The position numbers and the translations under genes were made by a program. A stretch of DNA of 37,772 nucleotides from Nitrospirota bacterium (lineage in GTDB: Bacteria; Nitrospirota_A; Leptospirillia; Leptospirillales; Leptospirillaceae), in assembly GCA_021844645.1 (NCBI GenBank), contig JAKBTA010000005.1:1-37772 (forward strand), in the 5' to 3' direction. Position 1 is the stretch's first letter, and each line of letters starts with the position of its first letter. Shown here piece by piece: positions 1 through 9,380 of this stretch. Below the pieces are notes generated by a model. It searched no databases, had not been told where the DNA came from, and saw nothing but the letters and a program-made list of their open reading frames with translations.

Positions 1-46
1 CAGGACCGCTTATGATATCAACAACAAGACCGGGTGATTTTCTCAC
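1..46 (-). CDS. Start of the next dcw gene (ftsA expected), cut by window edge
   Basis: Only about 15 codons are visible, starting at a GTG 13 nt downstream of the ftsQ stop. They read VRKSPGLVVDIISGP and stay open to the window edge. A GAAGG motif lies directly before the GTG, closer than usual for a ribosome binding site. By position this should be ftsA, the actin-like membrane tether of FtsZ, which normally follows ftsQ. The visible residues do not show a clear FtsA-type nucleotide-binding start (usually a GLDIGTS-like stretch), so the identity is inferred from gene order only. Confidence 0.35.
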   Translation of the reverse strand, partial: MRKSPGLVVDIISGP

Positions 47-59
47 ACCTTCAAAATGA

Positions 60-926
60 TCACAACTTTTTTCTGGGTGCATGTTTTCCTGAAAGAGCTT
101 TCTCTTCCACTCGCTGTCTCAAAAGGATCATTTTTGAAAACCGAAGATCGATCCCAAGAACAGCCCCCCCTTCCCCCACATTCAGGTGGCCTCCTGGATC
201 CATAGGGTGCGTCTTGAAGAATCTGGCGAGCATTCGGAATGGATCGCATGATTTTCCTTCCGGAAGAACCAGATAGTAAGAAGCATGGTCAGGAAGCATC
301 CTGATTTCATGTTTCCCCAGAAAAACGAATGTCTTTCCTTCGGGAGCACCGTGATCCTGGCATTTCCGTTCTCTCCGGATCGTTTTGAGCACACGTTCAC
401 CATCCCCAAGCTTGAGTGGTGTCTGGAGAATGACCTCAGGAAGACTTCTGAAACGGGAAACGGACAACCCCGTCACAACTTTTCCTGTCGGAAGCAGATA
501 GGGTAGGATTTTGGGTTGTCCCCATGGAAAAGAAGGCTGTCCGGGAGAAAATATTGTTGGAGGACGGAGAATCGCTTCAGGCTTCTGCAAATCAACAATA
601 ACGGAACCACCACCCCATGGCTGACGAACAAGAGCCGCAGTCCTGACCCAGGGATGATGCAAAACCCATAAGCGAATTGTCTCATTCGATCCCATTCTGG
701 AGATGGGATCTGGACCTATCCAGAAAGCCACCGACCGCTCTGATACAGCCACTCCCCCTTTCAGGACAAGATGAAAGGCTTTTGATGAAGTGCGGCGGTT
801 CGGGGATGGCAGGAAGATCAGGATCGCGAGAAACAGGAAAAAGATGAGGACGAGAATCCACCGCCCCTTCCCTCTCATACTACCCTTAAGAATTAAGGGA
901 GCAGTGTTTGGGGCAGGATCACCCAT
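60..926 (-). CDS. ftsQ: Cell division protein FtsQ (DivIB), divergent
   Basis: A bitopic inner-membrane protein of the divisome that bridges early and late division proteins. The 288-residue product has a basic cytoplasmic tail, one transmembrane helix near residues 23-41, and a periplasmic part. A segment near residues 90-120 (HHPWVRTAALVRQPWGGGSVIV) has the pattern of the FtsQ POTRA domain. Overall similarity to textbook FtsQ is low, so position after ddl in the dcw cluster carries much of the call. The start at 926 lies 3 nt after the ddl stop but has no clear ribosome binding site. An ATG at 878 (codon 17) has an AAGGG motif 4 nt upstream and may be the real start, leaving six residues before the helix. 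Confidence 0.75.
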   Translation of the reverse strand: MGDPAPNTAPLILKGSMRGKGRWILVLIFFLFLAILIFLPSPNRRTSSKAFHLVLKGGVAVSERSVAFWIGPDPISRMGSNETIRLWVLHHPWVRTAALVRQPWGGGSVIVDLQKPEAILRPPTIFSPGQPSFPWGQPKILPYLLPTGKVVTGLSVSRFRSLPEVILQTPLKLGDGERVLKTIRRERKCQDHGAPEGKTFVFLGKHEIRMLPDHASYYLVLPEGKSCDPFRMLARFFKTHPMDPGGHLNVGEGGAVLGIDLRFSKMILLRQRVEEKALSGKHAPRKKL

Positions 927-929
927 CTT

Positions 930-1877
930 TTACTGTTTGAGTTGTGAAACGGGAGCACTATCAAGACATGCCCCATTTAATATGCGGCAGACCAGGTCAG
1001 GGAAAGGAATTCCCATCCCCATGGCAATCTCGGGCAAAAGCGATGTTTTCGTCATTCCGGGAAGAGTATTCATCTCCAGAACAACGACATCCCCACTCGG
1101 CAGAAGGATTGTGTCAAGCCGCGCAACCCCCCTCAGATCCAAAAGATCCCAAGCCACACTTGCCGCATGATGCAAGGCTTTTTCTTCCGGCTCTGTAACC
1201 GCAGCCGGAAAAAGATGGCGGGATCCGCCGGGCTGATATTTTGAGGAAAAGGTATAAAAAGGCTCTTTGGGATCAGGAACAACCTCAATAATGCCAATCG
1301 GTTCTCCGAACAAGAGACCCACCTGAATTTCGCGCCCGACAAGAAAAGGCTCCACGAGCACTTTAGAGGAATGCGACATCGCATCAGAAATGGCATCTCG
1401 AAGACATTCAGGAGAATCCACCTTCAAAATCCCGATCGATGAACCGGCTGACTCCGGCTTGACGATCACGGGATACGGAAAAGGAAGGGCCAGATCCCGG
1501 GGGAAATCTTTCGAGGAAAATTCAAGTGTTTCCGGCACGACAAGCCCTCCGGAACGAAACAGTTTCCTGGACACACTTTTGCTCATTCCAAGTGCGGACC
1601 CAAGGACTCCGGTCCCGGTATAGGGAATCTCCATCACTTCAAGCAATCCCTGAAGCGCTCCATTTTCCCCTTTTCCTCCATGAGTTGCCAGAAAGCAGGC
1701 ATCAGGATGAAACTCCGATAGAAGCGCCGGCAGTCCTGGCCCGACTTCCATTCCCCTCGCAACCACTGAAAGGCTGGACAAAACAGACAGAACGCCTTCG
1801 CCCGTCATTCTTGAAACTTCCGCCTCAGGAGAATCTCCTCCGTAAAGAACCGCTACCCGACCGAACCTTGAAACCAC
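930..1877 (-). CDS. ddl: D-alanine--D-alanine ligase
   Basis: Joins two D-alanines with ATP to make the dipeptide that MurF adds to the peptidoglycan precursor. The 315-residue length is normal. ATP-grasp features are visible: the N-terminal VAVLYGGDSPEAEVS, THGGKGENG, a KPESAGSSIGI nucleotide-binding stretch, and the C-terminal VLEMNTLPGMTKTSLLPE, which contains the metal-binding Glu and Asn. The start is GTG, preceded by AAGGGGA about 7 nt upstream; no in-frame ATG lies close by. It sits 59 nt after murB and 3 nt before ftsQ, so it is probably co-transcribed with both. Confidence 0.95.
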   Translation of the reverse strand: MVSRFGRVAVLYGGDSPEAEVSRMTGEGVLSVLSSLSVVARGMEVGPGLPALLSEFHPDACFLATHGGKGENGALQGLLEVMEIPYTGTGVLGSALGMSKSVSRKLFRSGGLVVPETLEFSSKDFPRDLALPFPYPVIVKPESAGSSIGILKVDSPECLRDAISDAMSHSSKVLVEPFLVGREIQVGLLFGEPIGIIEVVPDPKEPFYTFSSKYQPGGSRHLFPAAVTEPEEKALHHAASVAWDLLDLRGVARLDTILLPSGDVVVLEMNTLPGMTKTSLLPEIAMGMGIPFPDLVCRILNGACLDSAPVSQLKQ

Positions 1878-1936
1878 GAATCATCCCCTTGAAAATACCG
1901 TTGAACAATCGGTTGAAACACTCACGATGTGACAGA

Positions 1937-2830
1937 CTAAAACAGTGTTTGGACTTCCGGAACCAAAAGGAATCCCGTAAGAGTCTTGACCCTTTGGCGA
2001 ACTTCCTCCATCAGGTCAAGAAATTCTGCTGCCGTTCCGTATCCTTCATTGACAAAAAAATTACAGTGCTTGCGACTGATGCTGATGCCCCCTTTCTGGA
2101 CTCCCTTCAATCCGGAGATTTCGATAAGGTGGCCAGCATGGTCTGATTGGGGATTTCTGAAAACCGATCCCAGACTCGGTCGATCAAGAGGCTGACGTTC
2201 ATTTCTTCTTATCAGGGATTCCTTCCCTTTCTCCTGCAAAACAGCAGGATCAGAAGCCTCTCCTGACAAAAGGACATCCAGAATCACCCCACACTCCGGA
2301 GCTTCACCCGAAAAAATCGAATGGCGATAAGAAAAATCAAGATCATCCCCTGAAAGGGTGGTAATAACACCCTCTGGTGAGACAACACGAACCTTCTTTA
2401 CGATGCGGGAAAAATCCCCCTCCGGAGTACCAGCATTCATAGCGACACCACCCCCGACTGTTCCCGGGATCCCGGCCATAAAAGAAAATCCGGACCGTCC
2501 GCTAAAAGCAGCCACTTTGGAGAGGTAAGGCATAGAAACACCCGCCTGGGCCAGAAAACTCCCATCCGGAAGAACCGTCAACCCTGTCAGTCGTTTTGTA
2601 CTAACGACCGTTCCCGACAGACCTGCGTCCGAAAAAAGAATATTCGAGCCTTTCCCAAAAAAACGCAGGGGAGAGGGCAGTGATCCCGATGCGACATCTG
2701 CCAGAATTCGAGAAAGATCATCAAAAGACTCAGGAAGAAAGAAATACTCCGCCGGACCACCGATCCGGATCGTCGAATGCCTTGAAAGATTCTCTCTCCT
2801 GAGCCCCGTTATCGCCCCTGAATTTGTCAT
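1937..2830 (-). CDS. murB: UDP-N-acetylenolpyruvoylglucosamine reductase
   Basis: FAD and NADPH dependent enzyme that reduces UDP-GlcNAc-enolpyruvate to UDP-MurNAc. The 297-residue protein has the FAD-binding pattern (IRIGGPAEYFF, FFGKGSNILFSD, GIPGTVGGGVAMNAG), the SYRHS arginine, the catalytic serine in GSVFRNP, the HCNFFVN segment and a C-terminal PEVQ carrying the expected catalytic Glu. The size and lack of extra insertions fit the shorter type II MurB. Its ATG overlaps the murC stop by 4 nt (ATGA), so translation of the two is likely coupled. Confidence 0.96.
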   Translation of the reverse strand: MTNSGAITGLRRENLSRHSTIRIGGPAEYFFLPESFDDLSRILADVASGSLPSPLRFFGKGSNILFSDAGLSGTVVSTKRLTGLTVLPDGSFLAQAGVSMPYLSKVAAFSGRSGFSFMAGIPGTVGGGVAMNAGTPEGDFSRIVKKVRVVSPEGVITTLSGDDLDFSYRHSIFSGEAPECGVILDVLLSGEASDPAVLQEKGKESLIRRNERQPLDRPSLGSVFRNPQSDHAGHLIEISGLKGVQKGGISISRKHCNFFVNEGYGTAAEFLDLMEEVRQRVKTLTGFLLVPEVQTLF

Positions 2831-4233
2831 GAAATTCGGCTGACACTCCTGACCATGTCCAGATATTCCTGACCCAGGCTTGTAATATCTCCGGCTCCAA
2901 GGGTCAGAAGAACATCACCAGACCGAACAATCTCGGATAGGAATGCCGGCAACCGCTGGCGATCCCCTTCAAAAAGCACGCGATCAGCCCCCATTACCTT
3001 CTGAGTCTCTTCACAAAGGGATCTTCCGGTCACCCCGGGAATCGGCTTTTCTCCCGCGCCATAGACTTCAGTCAGTATCAGCAGGTTGGCCTTCAGGAAA
3101 GCGTGGGCAAAGCGGGACTGAAGATCTCTCGTCCTGCTGTAACGATGCGGCTGAAAAACAACCACAAGCCTTCTGTCGGGAAAGCTTTGTTTTGCAGCAG
3201 ATAGAGTTGCCTCAATTTCCGTCGGGTGATGGCCATAATCATCAACAATCAGGACACCCGACTCTTCACCCACTATAGTAAATCGTCTCCCGACTCCCCG
3301 GAATCGGGAGAGTCCTTCGCGAATTTCCGACATGGGCATCCCCAGTTCCCGCCCAACACCAATGGCCGCAAGAGAATTAATGACATTATGACGGCCAGGA
3401 ACTTCCAGTGAAAAAGATCCCCATTTCTCGCCATGTCCTTCCACCGAGAAGGTTGAGGAAAGACCATTCACCACAATTCCCTCGGCACCACCCACCACAC
3501 GAATCATGGCATCTGGGCTCGCCCCATAAGTAATCACACGACGACTGACATTCCCGATCAACTCCCTGACGCCAGGATCGTCTATGCAGGCAAAGACCTT
3601 CCCATAAAATGGAACATGATTCATGAACTCCAGAAACGCCGCCTTGAGACGATCATAGGAACCATAAAAATCCATGTGCTCCTGATCGATGTTCGTAACG
3701 ACGGAGATGATTGGCGGAAGCTTCAGGAAGGATCCATCGCTTTCATCAGCTTCTGCAACAAAAAAAGAGGATTTTCCCACTCTTGCATGAGCCCCGAAAT
3801 GATGGACACGACCACCGACAACACATGTCGGATCCAAATTTCCGAGATAAAGGAGAGTCGAGATCATCGAAGTTGTTGTCGTCTTTCCATGAGAGCCGGC
3901 AACACAAACCCCGACAGTCCCTCTCATCAGCTCGCTCAGCATTTCTCCCCGATGGACAATAGGAATACCCCGTTTCCGAGCCTCCTGAACCTCAGGGTTC
4001 TCCGAGGAAATAGCTGTTGAAACAACAACCGCATCCACATCGCCCACATTCTCGGCTCTTTGTCCAAGATAAACTGTGGCGCCAAGCTCCGAAAGCCTTC
4101 TGGTCAAATCTGTCTGGTAGCTGTCTGATCCCGTAACACGAAACCCCTTCGCCAAAAGAATTTCTGCAATGGGAGCCATCCCGTTTCCACCGATTCCCAC
4201 TAAATGAAGCGATTTGACCATGTATCTAAGCAT
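2827..4233 (-). CDS. murC: UDP-N-acetylmuramate--L-alanine ligase
   Basis: Adds L-alanine to UDP-MurNAc with ATP, the first amino acid of the stem peptide. The 468-residue product starts with a Rossmann-like GIGGNGM near residue 14 (most relatives have Ser in place of this Asn), then the Mur ligase P-loop GSHGKTTTT near residue 114, EADESDGSF, the NIDQEHMDFYG metal/nucleotide region, and DDYGHHPTEI with QPHRYSRT in the C-terminal domain. The ATG at 4233 has GGGAG about 9 nt upstream; codon 5 at 4221 is a second ATG. It follows murG after 89 nt and overlaps murB by 4 nt. Confidence 0.97.
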   Translation of the reverse strand: MLRYMVKSLHLVGIGGNGMAPIAEILLAKGFRVTGSDSYQTDLTRRLSELGATVYLGQRAENVGDVDAVVVSTAISSENPEVQEARKRGIPIVHRGEMLSELMRGTVGVCVAGSHGKTTTTSMISTLLYLGNLDPTCVVGGRVHHFGAHARVGKSSFFVAEADESDGSFLKLPPIISVVTNIDQEHMDFYGSYDRLKAAFLEFMNHVPFYGKVFACIDDPGVRELIGNVSRRVITYGASPDAMIRVVGGAEGIVVNGLSSTFSVEGHGEKWGSFSLEVPGRHNVINSLAAIGVGRELGMPMSEIREGLSRFRGVGRRFTIVGEESGVLIVDDYGHHPTEIEATLSAAKQSFPDRRLVVVFQPHRYSRTRDLQSRFAHAFLKANLLILTEVYGAGEKPIPGVTGRSLCEETQKVMGADRVLFEGDRQRLPAFLSEIVRSGDVLLTLGAGDITSLGQEYLDMVRSVSRIS

Positions 4234-4322
4234 ACACCTATTCTCCCTCGTTCAGTCAGGAACAGCCCCCACCACCACGGCGGCCAAGCTGCCCCCAAGC
4301 AATTGCCATTATGGATTAATTT

Positions 4323-5414
4323 TCAGGCATTGGAAAGATTTCCCCATATTGGTGATAGCCGTTCCAACCATCGATCCACCATAACCGCCGGAGTATTGAG
4401 GCGGGCATTCTCCCCGGTTTTTGAAAGCAGGTCCGGATTGGACAATACATTGATCAAAAAATGGGAGAACCCTGATTCCTGGATAAGGGATTCTCTCCAT
4501 ATCCACCCACCCGAGCAGTTGGCGATGATTTCGGCATTTCGCCTCTGATGGTCACCAATAGCATGCGGATAAGGAATATAAACTGCCGGAGCGCCAGCTG
4601 CGGTGACCTCGGTCACGGTCATCGCTCCGGAACGGCAGATCACAAGAGATGCCGTGCGGTAATATTCCGGCAAGTTTTCCAGAAAGCCGCAGACATCAAC
4701 CTCAAAAGGGGCCCCGTTGTATGCGGAGCGAGTCATCTCAAGCCATTTTTCTCCACTTTGATGGACAACCGAAAAAGCGGGAACTCCGGGCTTCCCGTAA
4801 AGATCGGAGAGTATCCTTGGTATTCCTTCATTGAGAGCTCTGGCACCCTGGCTCCCCCCCACAACAACAATCCTTAGAGGCTCCCGGAATCGTTCAACTG
4901 AGCCAACATCAGGAATCCCCCGGACCGGAACGCCTCCATATGGAGCATCCTGGTGGATTGTCGATATGATCTGGGCAAAGGGGGACAAGATCCTGTTCGA
5001 CCAACCCGAAACCGCGTTGGGTTCAAGAAGGACTACCGGAACGCCAGAAAAACCGGCAGAAACAACCCATGGAATCTGGACATATCCTCCGGTACCGATC
5101 AAAAGATCGGGAGAAAATGCCCTGATCTGCAGACTGGCTTTCCTGATCGCTCCGGGAAGAATCCCCAGCGCACGAACTTTTTCACTCACCCCCTTTCCAG
5201 CAAAACCTGTTACTTTGAGTGGCGAGAAAGGAATGGAGCGATTCTTCGCCTGTCGTTCCTCAAGGCTATCAGGCGCACCAGCATAAAGGACCGCAACCCC
5301 CCTTTTCCGTGCTTCATCCAGAATGGTTATAGCAGGGATGACATGGCCCCCCGTCCCCCCACCCGTCACCAAAAGTCGTCGAACACGTTCAAGAGGGAAC
5401 CTTTTAGCGGCCAT
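4323..5414 (-). CDS. murG: Lipid II synthase: undecaprenyl-PP-MurNAc-pentapeptide GlcNAc transferase
   Basis: GT28 glycosyltransferase on the cytoplasmic face of the membrane that adds GlcNAc to lipid I, giving lipid II. Visible motifs are GGGTGGHVIPA at the N-terminus, GTGGYVQIPWV, LLEPNAVSGWSNRIL, the donor-binding VVGGSQGARALNE, and CRSGAMTVTEVTAAGAPAVY followed by DHQRRNA. The reading frame is open for 46 more codons upstream, but that part lies inside ftsW. The ATG at 5414 gives a normal 363-residue protein, overlaps the ftsW stop by 11 nt, and leads into the conserved VRRLLVTGGGTGGH. Confidence 0.96.
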   Translation of the reverse strand: MAAKRFPLERVRRLLVTGGGTGGHVIPAITILDEARKRGVAVLYAGAPDSLEERQAKNRSIPFSPLKVTGFAGKGVSEKVRALGILPGAIRKASLQIRAFSPDLLIGTGGYVQIPWVVSAGFSGVPVVLLEPNAVSGWSNRILSPFAQIISTIHQDAPYGGVPVRGIPDVGSVERFREPLRIVVVGGSQGARALNEGIPRILSDLYGKPGVPAFSVVHQSGEKWLEMTRSAYNGAPFEVDVCGFLENLPEYYRTASLVICRSGAMTVTEVTAAGAPAVYIPYPHAIGDHQRRNAEIIANCSGGWIWRESLIQESGFSHFLINVLSNPDLLSKTGENARLNTPAVMVDRWLERLSPIWGNLSNA

Positions 5415-6690
5415 GAACCGGAACTTCCGGATGAGTGATCGCCTCCCCGACAGGAGCTGTGGCAAGCTCACGGGCATCTTTCCCTGAGAATCTGGACACA
5501 GAAAGGATGATTCCCACACCGATCGCATTTGAAAGCAATGAAGAGCCACCAAAGGACAGGAAAGGCAGAGGAATTCCCTTTGTCGGGAAGAGACCGGTTA
5601 CAACGCCCATGTTGAAAATGGCCTCAACTCCGATTGACAGAGTAAATCCCTGTGCCAGAATCCTCCCCAAAAAATCCGGGGCTTTTCCGGCAATACTCAT
5701 TCCCCTGAAAAAGATCAGCAGGAAAAAAAACAGGATCATGAGCGTTCCGATAAGCCCAAATTCTTCCCCCACCAACGCAAAGATAAAATCCGTCCCCGGC
5801 TCAGGAAGAATACCTCCCCCGACCCAGTCGTGGCCAAGCCCAAGCCCCGCAAGTCCTCCAGCCCCAAGCGCAACAAGAGACTGCCCTAGCTGGGTCGTAG
5901 CCGACGAAGCACTATGATGGGCCAGTGTGAAGTTATGGAATCGTTCAAGTGCATAGCGATGAAAAAACACAAATAACAAGGCGGCCGGAACGGTGATGCC
6001 AAGGATCTGGAACAATCTTTTCCATGAGAGACCGGCCAGAAAAAACATCGTTCCCAGAATCATGACCATAAATGCTGTAGAACCAAAATCCGGCTCTTTT
6101 AGCATCAGAGCGCAATAAATAGAGAGAGGAATACTGAAAATAAAGAGGGATTTCAAAGGAATCTCGAGGGGTCCAGACTGATCGGGAGAATCCTTGCGTT
6201 TCTGATACGCCTTGTTCAGAAGAACCGCAGCAAGAAAGATCATCGCATCGCGGGCAATCTCGGAAGGCTGAAGAGTCAACCCTGGAAGATGTATCCAGCG
6301 CCTTGCCCCGTTCATCACCATTCCAACATGGGGAACATACAAAAGCATCAACAGACCCAGTCCGGACATATAGACCAGAAACCGGTGGCGGGACCAGAAA
6401 TGGTAGTCAATCTTTGAGGTCACAAGCATTACGGCAATGGCCAAAAGGGCCGATATCATCTGCCGGTTAAAAAGGCGGAACGGTTGATTGGTGGCGATTG
6501 CAGCCGACATGACCATCCCGACTCCGACAAAGATCAAAAGGATCACACTGCAGATCAGGACAATGTCCATTTTTTGGGTCCGGTCAACACTGAAAGGGCC
6601 TGTTCCGTCCTGCCCATCCATTGTTTCAGTTTTTTCAGGGTCTTCTATCTTTTTCGGAACACCCGTATGGCAAGTTGAGTCCTGAACCAT
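5404..6690 (-). CDS. ftsW: SEDS peptidoglycan glycosyltransferase FtsW
   Basis: Polytopic SEDS protein that polymerises lipid II at the septum with its partner FtsI. The 428-residue product has a polar N-terminal tail of about 40 residues and roughly ten hydrophobic helices. Conserved stretches include PSEIARDAMIFL, KEPDFGSTAF, GGGILPEPGTDFIFALVGEEFGLIG and PLPFLSFGGSSLLSNAIGVG. The Asp in PGTDFIF matches the region of the catalytic Asp in the family. The ATG at 6690 overlaps the murD stop by one base (TGATG). The tail is longer than in many FtsW proteins. Confidence 0.95.
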   Translation of the reverse strand: MVQDSTCHTGVPKKIEDPEKTETMDGQDGTGPFSVDRTQKMDIVLICSVILLIFVGVGMVMSAAIATNQPFRLFNRQMISALLAIAVMLVTSKIDYHFWSRHRFLVYMSGLGLLMLLYVPHVGMVMNGARRWIHLPGLTLQPSEIARDAMIFLAAVLLNKAYQKRKDSPDQSGPLEIPLKSLFIFSIPLSIYCALMLKEPDFGSTAFMVMILGTMFFLAGLSWKRLFQILGITVPAALLFVFFHRYALERFHNFTLAHHSASSATTQLGQSLVALGAGGLAGLGLGHDWVGGGILPEPGTDFIFALVGEEFGLIGTLMILFFFLLIFFRGMSIAGKAPDFLGRILAQGFTLSIGVEAIFNMGVVTGLFPTKGIPLPFLSFGGSSLLSNAIGVGIILSVSRFSGKDARELATAPVGEAITHPEVPVHGR

Positions 6691-8297
6691 CAAGCCCCTC
6701 CCCTATAGACTCCGAGAGCTTCCCTCACCAGCATGGCAAAGGCATTTCCACGCTCTTCATACCCGTGGAACATGTCATAGCTTGAACAACCCGGCGAAAG
6801 AAGGACCGTGTCTCCCTCTCGCCCTTTCGATAAGGCGACATCGACAGCCATTTTCATGCTTGAAACCGGAATCGTTTCACAAAAGGAGGAAAGGGACTTT
6901 GCAATCACCTCCCTTGACTCTCCAAGAACAATCAGCACCCTGACAAGATCCTTGACCGGAGAGGCCAGTGGAAAATAGGAAGCACCCTTGTCACGTCCAC
7001 CCATAATCAGGATCAGAGATCTTGCATCTGCATCATCTCCGCCCTTGTTCCCGCTCTTCACTGAAAACCCCTTAAGGGCCATCAATGTCGCATCCACATT
7101 TGTTGCCTTGGAATCATTGATGAAACAGATGCCATTTTTTTCTGCTATGACTTCCATCCTATGGGGGAGCCCTCTGAATCCGGACAGACTTTCCAAAAGC
7201 AATGTCTTTTCTGGAAACGGCATATCTCCGGAGTCCTGGCCTCGAACTTTCCCAATTTTTCGCTGCTCATTTAAAAAAATCAGCGTTCCCAAAAGACTGG
7301 CTGCAAGATTTTGGCGATTTCCAAGACCCGGCAAAGAAAAGCCGTCAAGCTGCCATATCTCTGTTTCTCCCTTTTGTCCGGGGAATCCCGAGACTCTTCC
7401 GGTCTTTCCGTCTTCCGATAGAAGAAAGACCGGAGCTTCTTCAACAGGAAGTTCCGGAGAGGCTCCTTTCCGGCTCGCAAAGAAAAAGGCCGGTCGACCG
7501 GGAGTTTTTCGGAGAGGGTAGAGTCCTGACTCCGGATCACCGTTGAACACAGTAAAATGAGATGGTGAAATTCCTCGAAATGACTGCCACTTTGCCCGTC
7601 GATACGCTTCCTCTGAAGGATGGCGGTCAAGATGATCAGGAGTAATATTCAGAAAAAGATGGACAACAGGATCGAACCAGGATCTGACAGGACTCATGGT
7701 TTCTGCCTGAAAGCTCGATATTTCGACAACGCCAGCATCATACTCAGGAGACAACTCTTGTGCGATTCTCTTGCGTTCCGACAGAACCGCCTCTGAAAGG
7801 GGCGTACCAAAGTTCCCTCCGAGGAAAACCGATAGACCGCATGCTCTTAGAAAATGAGCCGCCAGTGCAGATGTTGTCGATTTTCCATTTGTTCCCCCCA
7901 CGGCAAGAAGTGGAAAGGGAGAAAGTGCCGAAGCCCATTCCAGCTCTCCAATCACCCTGCTGTCATATTCAGGGACCGCAAGCCCTGACCACTTTTCAGG
8001 GGGAAGGCCCGGGCTGACAATCACCTTCGTGGCTGTTCCGAAGTCGAGCGGCTTCAGGATTTTTCCAAGGTCTAGATGAATGCCCTCTTTTGATAGCTGC
8101 TCCTTGAGGAGAGGAGAAAGACAGTCGATGTTCTCGTCCTTCAATGTCACATCCCCACCAAGATAAACAGCCAGCCTGGCCGCAGCTATCCCTGATCGTC
8201 CCGCTCCAAGCACCATGACCTGTTCTTTTTCCTTGGGAGTCGCTTCTTCCTGATTGACTGAAATCTTTGAAAGCATTCGTGTCTCCGAAACAGCCAT
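6690..8297 (-). CDS. murD: UDP-N-acetylmuramoyl-L-alanine--D-glutamate ligase
   Basis: Adds D-glutamate to UDP-MurNAc-L-Ala. Motifs in order are VMVLGAGRSGIAAARLA near residue 30, the P-loop GGTNGKSTT, GNFGTPL, EISSFQ, the NITPDHLDRH metal region, FINDSKATNVDATLMAL, LIMGGRDKG and LLSPGCSSYDMF. The 535 residues exceed the usual 440-460; the excess sits in an N-terminal tail of about 25 residues and in polar insertions near residues 275-315, 345-370 and before the LIMGG strand. The usual GxHNxxN segment reads GLGNRQN. The ATG at 8297 has AAGGGG about 7 nt upstream and lies 12 nt after mraY. Confidence 0.95.
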   Translation of the reverse strand: MAVSETRMLSKISVNQEEATPKEKEQVMVLGAGRSGIAAARLAVYLGGDVTLKDENIDCLSPLLKEQLSKEGIHLDLGKILKPLDFGTATKVIVSPGLPPEKWSGLAVPEYDSRVIGELEWASALSPFPLLAVGGTNGKSTTSALAAHFLRACGLSVFLGGNFGTPLSEAVLSERKRIAQELSPEYDAGVVEISSFQAETMSPVRSWFDPVVHLFLNITPDHLDRHPSEEAYRRAKWQSFRGISPSHFTVFNGDPESGLYPLRKTPGRPAFFFASRKGASPELPVEEAPVFLLSEDGKTGRVSGFPGQKGETEIWQLDGFSLPGLGNRQNLAASLLGTLIFLNEQRKIGKVRGQDSGDMPFPEKTLLLESLSGFRGLPHRMEVIAEKNGICFINDSKATNVDATLMALKGFSVKSGNKGGDDADARSLILIMGGRDKGASYFPLASPVKDLVRVLIVLGESREVIAKSLSSFCETIPVSSMKMAVDVALSKGREGDTVLLSPGCSSYDMFHGYEERGNAFAMLVREALGVYRGGA

Positions 8298-8309
8298 TGC
8301 TTATCCCCT

Positions 8310-9380
8310 TTAGCGAATTTTCAATGTACTAAGGCTGACCAAGGCAAGAACCAGAGCGACGATCCAGAATCGGACAATCAGTTTTGGCTCACTCACTCCC
8401 CCCAATTCAAAGTGGTGATGCAGGGGAGCCATTCTGAGAACTCTCTTTTTTCGAATCTTGTAAGACGCCACCTGAGCAATCACCGAAAGTGCCTCTGCAA
8501 CAAAAATGCCTCCGAGGATCAGGAGCAGGAGTTCCTGCCGGGTAATGATTGCCATCATTCCAAGGGCTCCACCTAAAGCCAGGGCGCCAACATCCCCCAT
8601 AAAAACAGATGCCGGATAGGCGTTGAACCATAAAAATCCCAGCGAAGCTCCGGCCATGGCACCCGCAACAATAGAAAGCTCACCCGCTCCCGGCATTCCC
8701 GGCAACTCCAGATAATGAGCAAAGACCTGATTCCCCGTAAGATAGGAGATGATCAGAAAGGACATGGAAACAACGATGACCGGACCAATTGCCAGACCAT
8801 CCAGGCCATCGGTCAGATTCACGGCATTTGATGTTCCGGAAATGACTCCGATTGCAAATGGCAGAAAAAAAATCCCGAGATCAGGATTGATCGCTTTAAA
8901 AAAAGGAATGATGATGCGCGTATCAGGAGAGGTTTCCACGAACCAGATCGACAGCATCAGCCCCAGAACGGTCTGGAGCAAAAACTTTTGCCAGGCCAGA
9001 AGCCCCTTCGACTGTTTTCGGATGATCTTCAGATAGTCGTCCAGAAATCCAATGGCTCCGTTACCCAAAAGCGCCACCAGAACCATCCAGACAAACCTGT
9101 TCGAGAGATCAGCCCAAAGAAGAACCGGAATCATGATTCCTATGAGAATCAGAATCCCGCCCATCGTCGGGGTGCCCTTTTTTGAAAGATGGGATTGAGG
9201 ACCATCATCCCGAACTTCTTGCCCAATCTGGAAACGAACAAGAAGACGGATCATGAAGGGACCGAAGAGGAGAACCAAGACAAGAGCTGACAGGGAAGCA
9301 TATATCGTTCTGAACGTTATGTAGCGAAATAGATTGAAGGCAGAAAAATCATGATGAAAATAGTGAAGAAGATACAGCAT
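8310..9380 (-). CDS. mraY: Phospho-N-acetylmuramoyl-pentapeptide-transferase
   Basis: Integral membrane transferase that moves phospho-MurNAc-pentapeptide from UDP to undecaprenyl phosphate, making lipid I. The 356 residues form about ten hydrophobic helices. Active-site motifs are complete: GTPTMGGILI, LDDYLK with the paired Asp, NAVNLTDGLDGLA, PASVFMGDVG, and APLHHHFELGG. The ATG overlaps the murF stop by one base (TAATG). No unusual features are seen. Confidence 0.97.
   Translation of the reverse strand: MLYLLHYFHHDFSAFNLFRYITFRTIYASLSALVLVLLFGPFMIRLLVRFQIGQEVRDDGPQSHLSKKGTPTMGGILILIGIMIPVLLWADLSNRFVWMVLVALLGNGAIGFLDDYLKIIRKQSKGLLAWQKFLLQTVLGLMLSIWFVETSPDTRIIIPFFKAINPDLGIFFLPFAIGVISGTSNAVNLTDGLDGLAIGPVIVVSMSFLIISYLTGNQVFAHYLELPGMPGAGELSIVAGAMAGASLGFLWFNAYPASVFMGDVGALALGGALGMMAIITRQELLLLILGGIFVAEALSVIAQVASYKIRKKRVLRMAPLHHHFELGGVSEPKLIVRFWIVALVLALVSLSTLKIR

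Noticed and set aside
5415..5552. Upstream extension of murG by 46 codons
   Set aside because: It lies within ftsW; the ATG at 5414 gives the family length and N-terminus.
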